Assembly: GCA_023230755.1 (NCBI GenBank)
Contig: JALNWS010000025.1
Span: 1 to 30,566, forward strand
DNA length: 30,566 bases
Direction: 5' to 3'
Origin: Azoarcus sp.
Lineage (GTDB): Bacteria > Pseudomonadota > Gammaproteobacteria > Burkholderiales > Rhodocyclaceae
Position 1 is the stretch's first letter. Each line of letters begins with the position of its first letter. Made by a program: the position numbers and the translations under genes. Shown piece after piece: positions 30,211 to 30,566 of this stretch. The notes below the pieces were generated by a model. It was not told where the DNA came from and searched no databases. It saw only the letters and a list, made by a program, of their open reading frames with translations.

Positions 30211-30566
30211 ATGCAGCGCCGGCACGCGCTGCTGCCGGTGGTTTGCGTGAGTGCAGTCTGCCTGCTGCTTGCAGGCAGCACGCTGTCCGCGACGCGAACG
30301 AGTGACGCAGCACCGGATTTTCACGCCACGGGCGTCGGTCCGTTCCTGTTGATGCGCCCGCTGCTCGCTGCCGCCACCGACGCGCTCCGCTTCGATCCTG
30401 CAGCAGCCTATGTCGGACCGGGTTGTGACGCCCGCGACCAGGTCAGCGTGCATCTGAAAATCGGCGGTCGCGAACTTAGCGTCATGTCCATGGCCAATGC
30501 AGATGGCCGTATCGAGGAGACGCTCGCCTCGCCGCTTGCGCCCCTGCCCCGGGCCGGCAATGCCGC
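30211..30566 (+). CDS. secreted protein of unknown function, 3' end outside window
   Basis: The frame is open from the ATG at 30211 to the window end (118 codons) and starts 4 bases after the sodC stop. It begins with an Arg-rich start and a hydrophobic signal sequence (LLPVVCVSAVCLLLAGSTLS), so the product is exported. The mature part begins TRTSDAAPDFHATGVGPFLLMRP and contains GPGCDARDQVSVHLKIGGRELSVMSMANADGR. I do not recognise the family. Close spacing suggests co-expression with sodC. Confidence 0.6.
   Translation, partial: MQRRHALLPVVCVSAVCLLLAGSTLSATRTSDAAPDFHATGVGPFLLMRPLLAAATDALRFDPAAAYVGPGCDARDQVSVHLKIGGRELSVMSMANADGRIEETLASPLAPLPRAGNA

Noticed and set aside
1..30566. CRISPR array, tRNA/rRNA genes, insertion sequences, prophage
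   Set aside because: No regularly spaced repeats, cloverleaf sequence, transposase or integrase frame was seen on either strand.

Overview
This is about 30.6 kb of GC-rich, tightly packed chromosome. Gene content and protein style suggest a facultatively anaerobic, respiratory betaproteobacterium, most likely Rhodocyclales (Azoarcus/Thauera/Aromatoleum type). That placement is inferred from the proteins. No rRNA, tRNA, insertion sequence, phage gene or CRISPR array was seen.

Layout. (1) 1-5008, + strand: an acyl-CoA catabolic run with the C-terminal end of an acyl-CoA synthetase, an HSD10-type dehydrogenase, a thiolase, an acyl-CoA dehydrogenase and, beyond a hairpin, an alpha-methylacyl-CoA racemase. 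This suits beta-oxidation of (methyl-branched) acyl-CoAs. (2) 5009-6711: an 89-aa orphan behind a good sigma-70 promoter, then ferredoxin-NADP reductase. (3) 6724-17593: a redox and respiration block. It holds an ETHE1-like metallo-beta-lactamase protein with a small conserved partner (- strand); 1-Cys peroxiredoxin, TehA/SLAC1 channel and a glutaredoxin-CcdA fusion (+); an orphan Rieske protein with a NifX-like His-tailed protein (-); a PAS-AAA-Fis sigma-54 activator (-); and cydPABX-ybgE for cytochrome bd (+). (4) 17779-20679: periplasmic rhodanese, octaheme tetrathionate-reductase-type cytochrome c and its membrane cytochrome b. (5) 20908-23558: an 84-aa orphan behind a LexA-like box, then a stomatin/NfeD pair. 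(6) 23822-28308: cysK and the glycine-betaine transporter proVWX. (7) 28603-30566: YihY-family membrane protein, a Cu/Zn superoxide dismutase with one altered zinc ligand, and the start of a secreted protein cut by the window end.

Main discovery candidate. The activator at 12683-14044 is surrounded by palindromes built on CTGCCAT...GGCAG half-sites (7957-7981, 12648-12679, 14079-14092). Beside them lie sigma-54-like -24/-12 elements in front of the metallo-beta-lactamase operon, the peroxiredoxin operon, the Rieske operon, the cyd operon and the activator gene itself. For three of these promoters a palindrome sits roughly 100-115 bp upstream of the predicted start, the usual place for an enhancer of a sigma-54 activator. 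I infer a local regulon joining cytochrome bd, an orphan Rieske protein, thiol-redox export and persulfide/peroxide handling. A sensor domain with a cysteine cluster would control it. Its inducer is unknown; sulfide/persulfide, NO or redox/oxygen are candidates. The adjacent rhodanese/octaheme cytochrome genes and cysK fit a sulfur theme but lack the palindrome.
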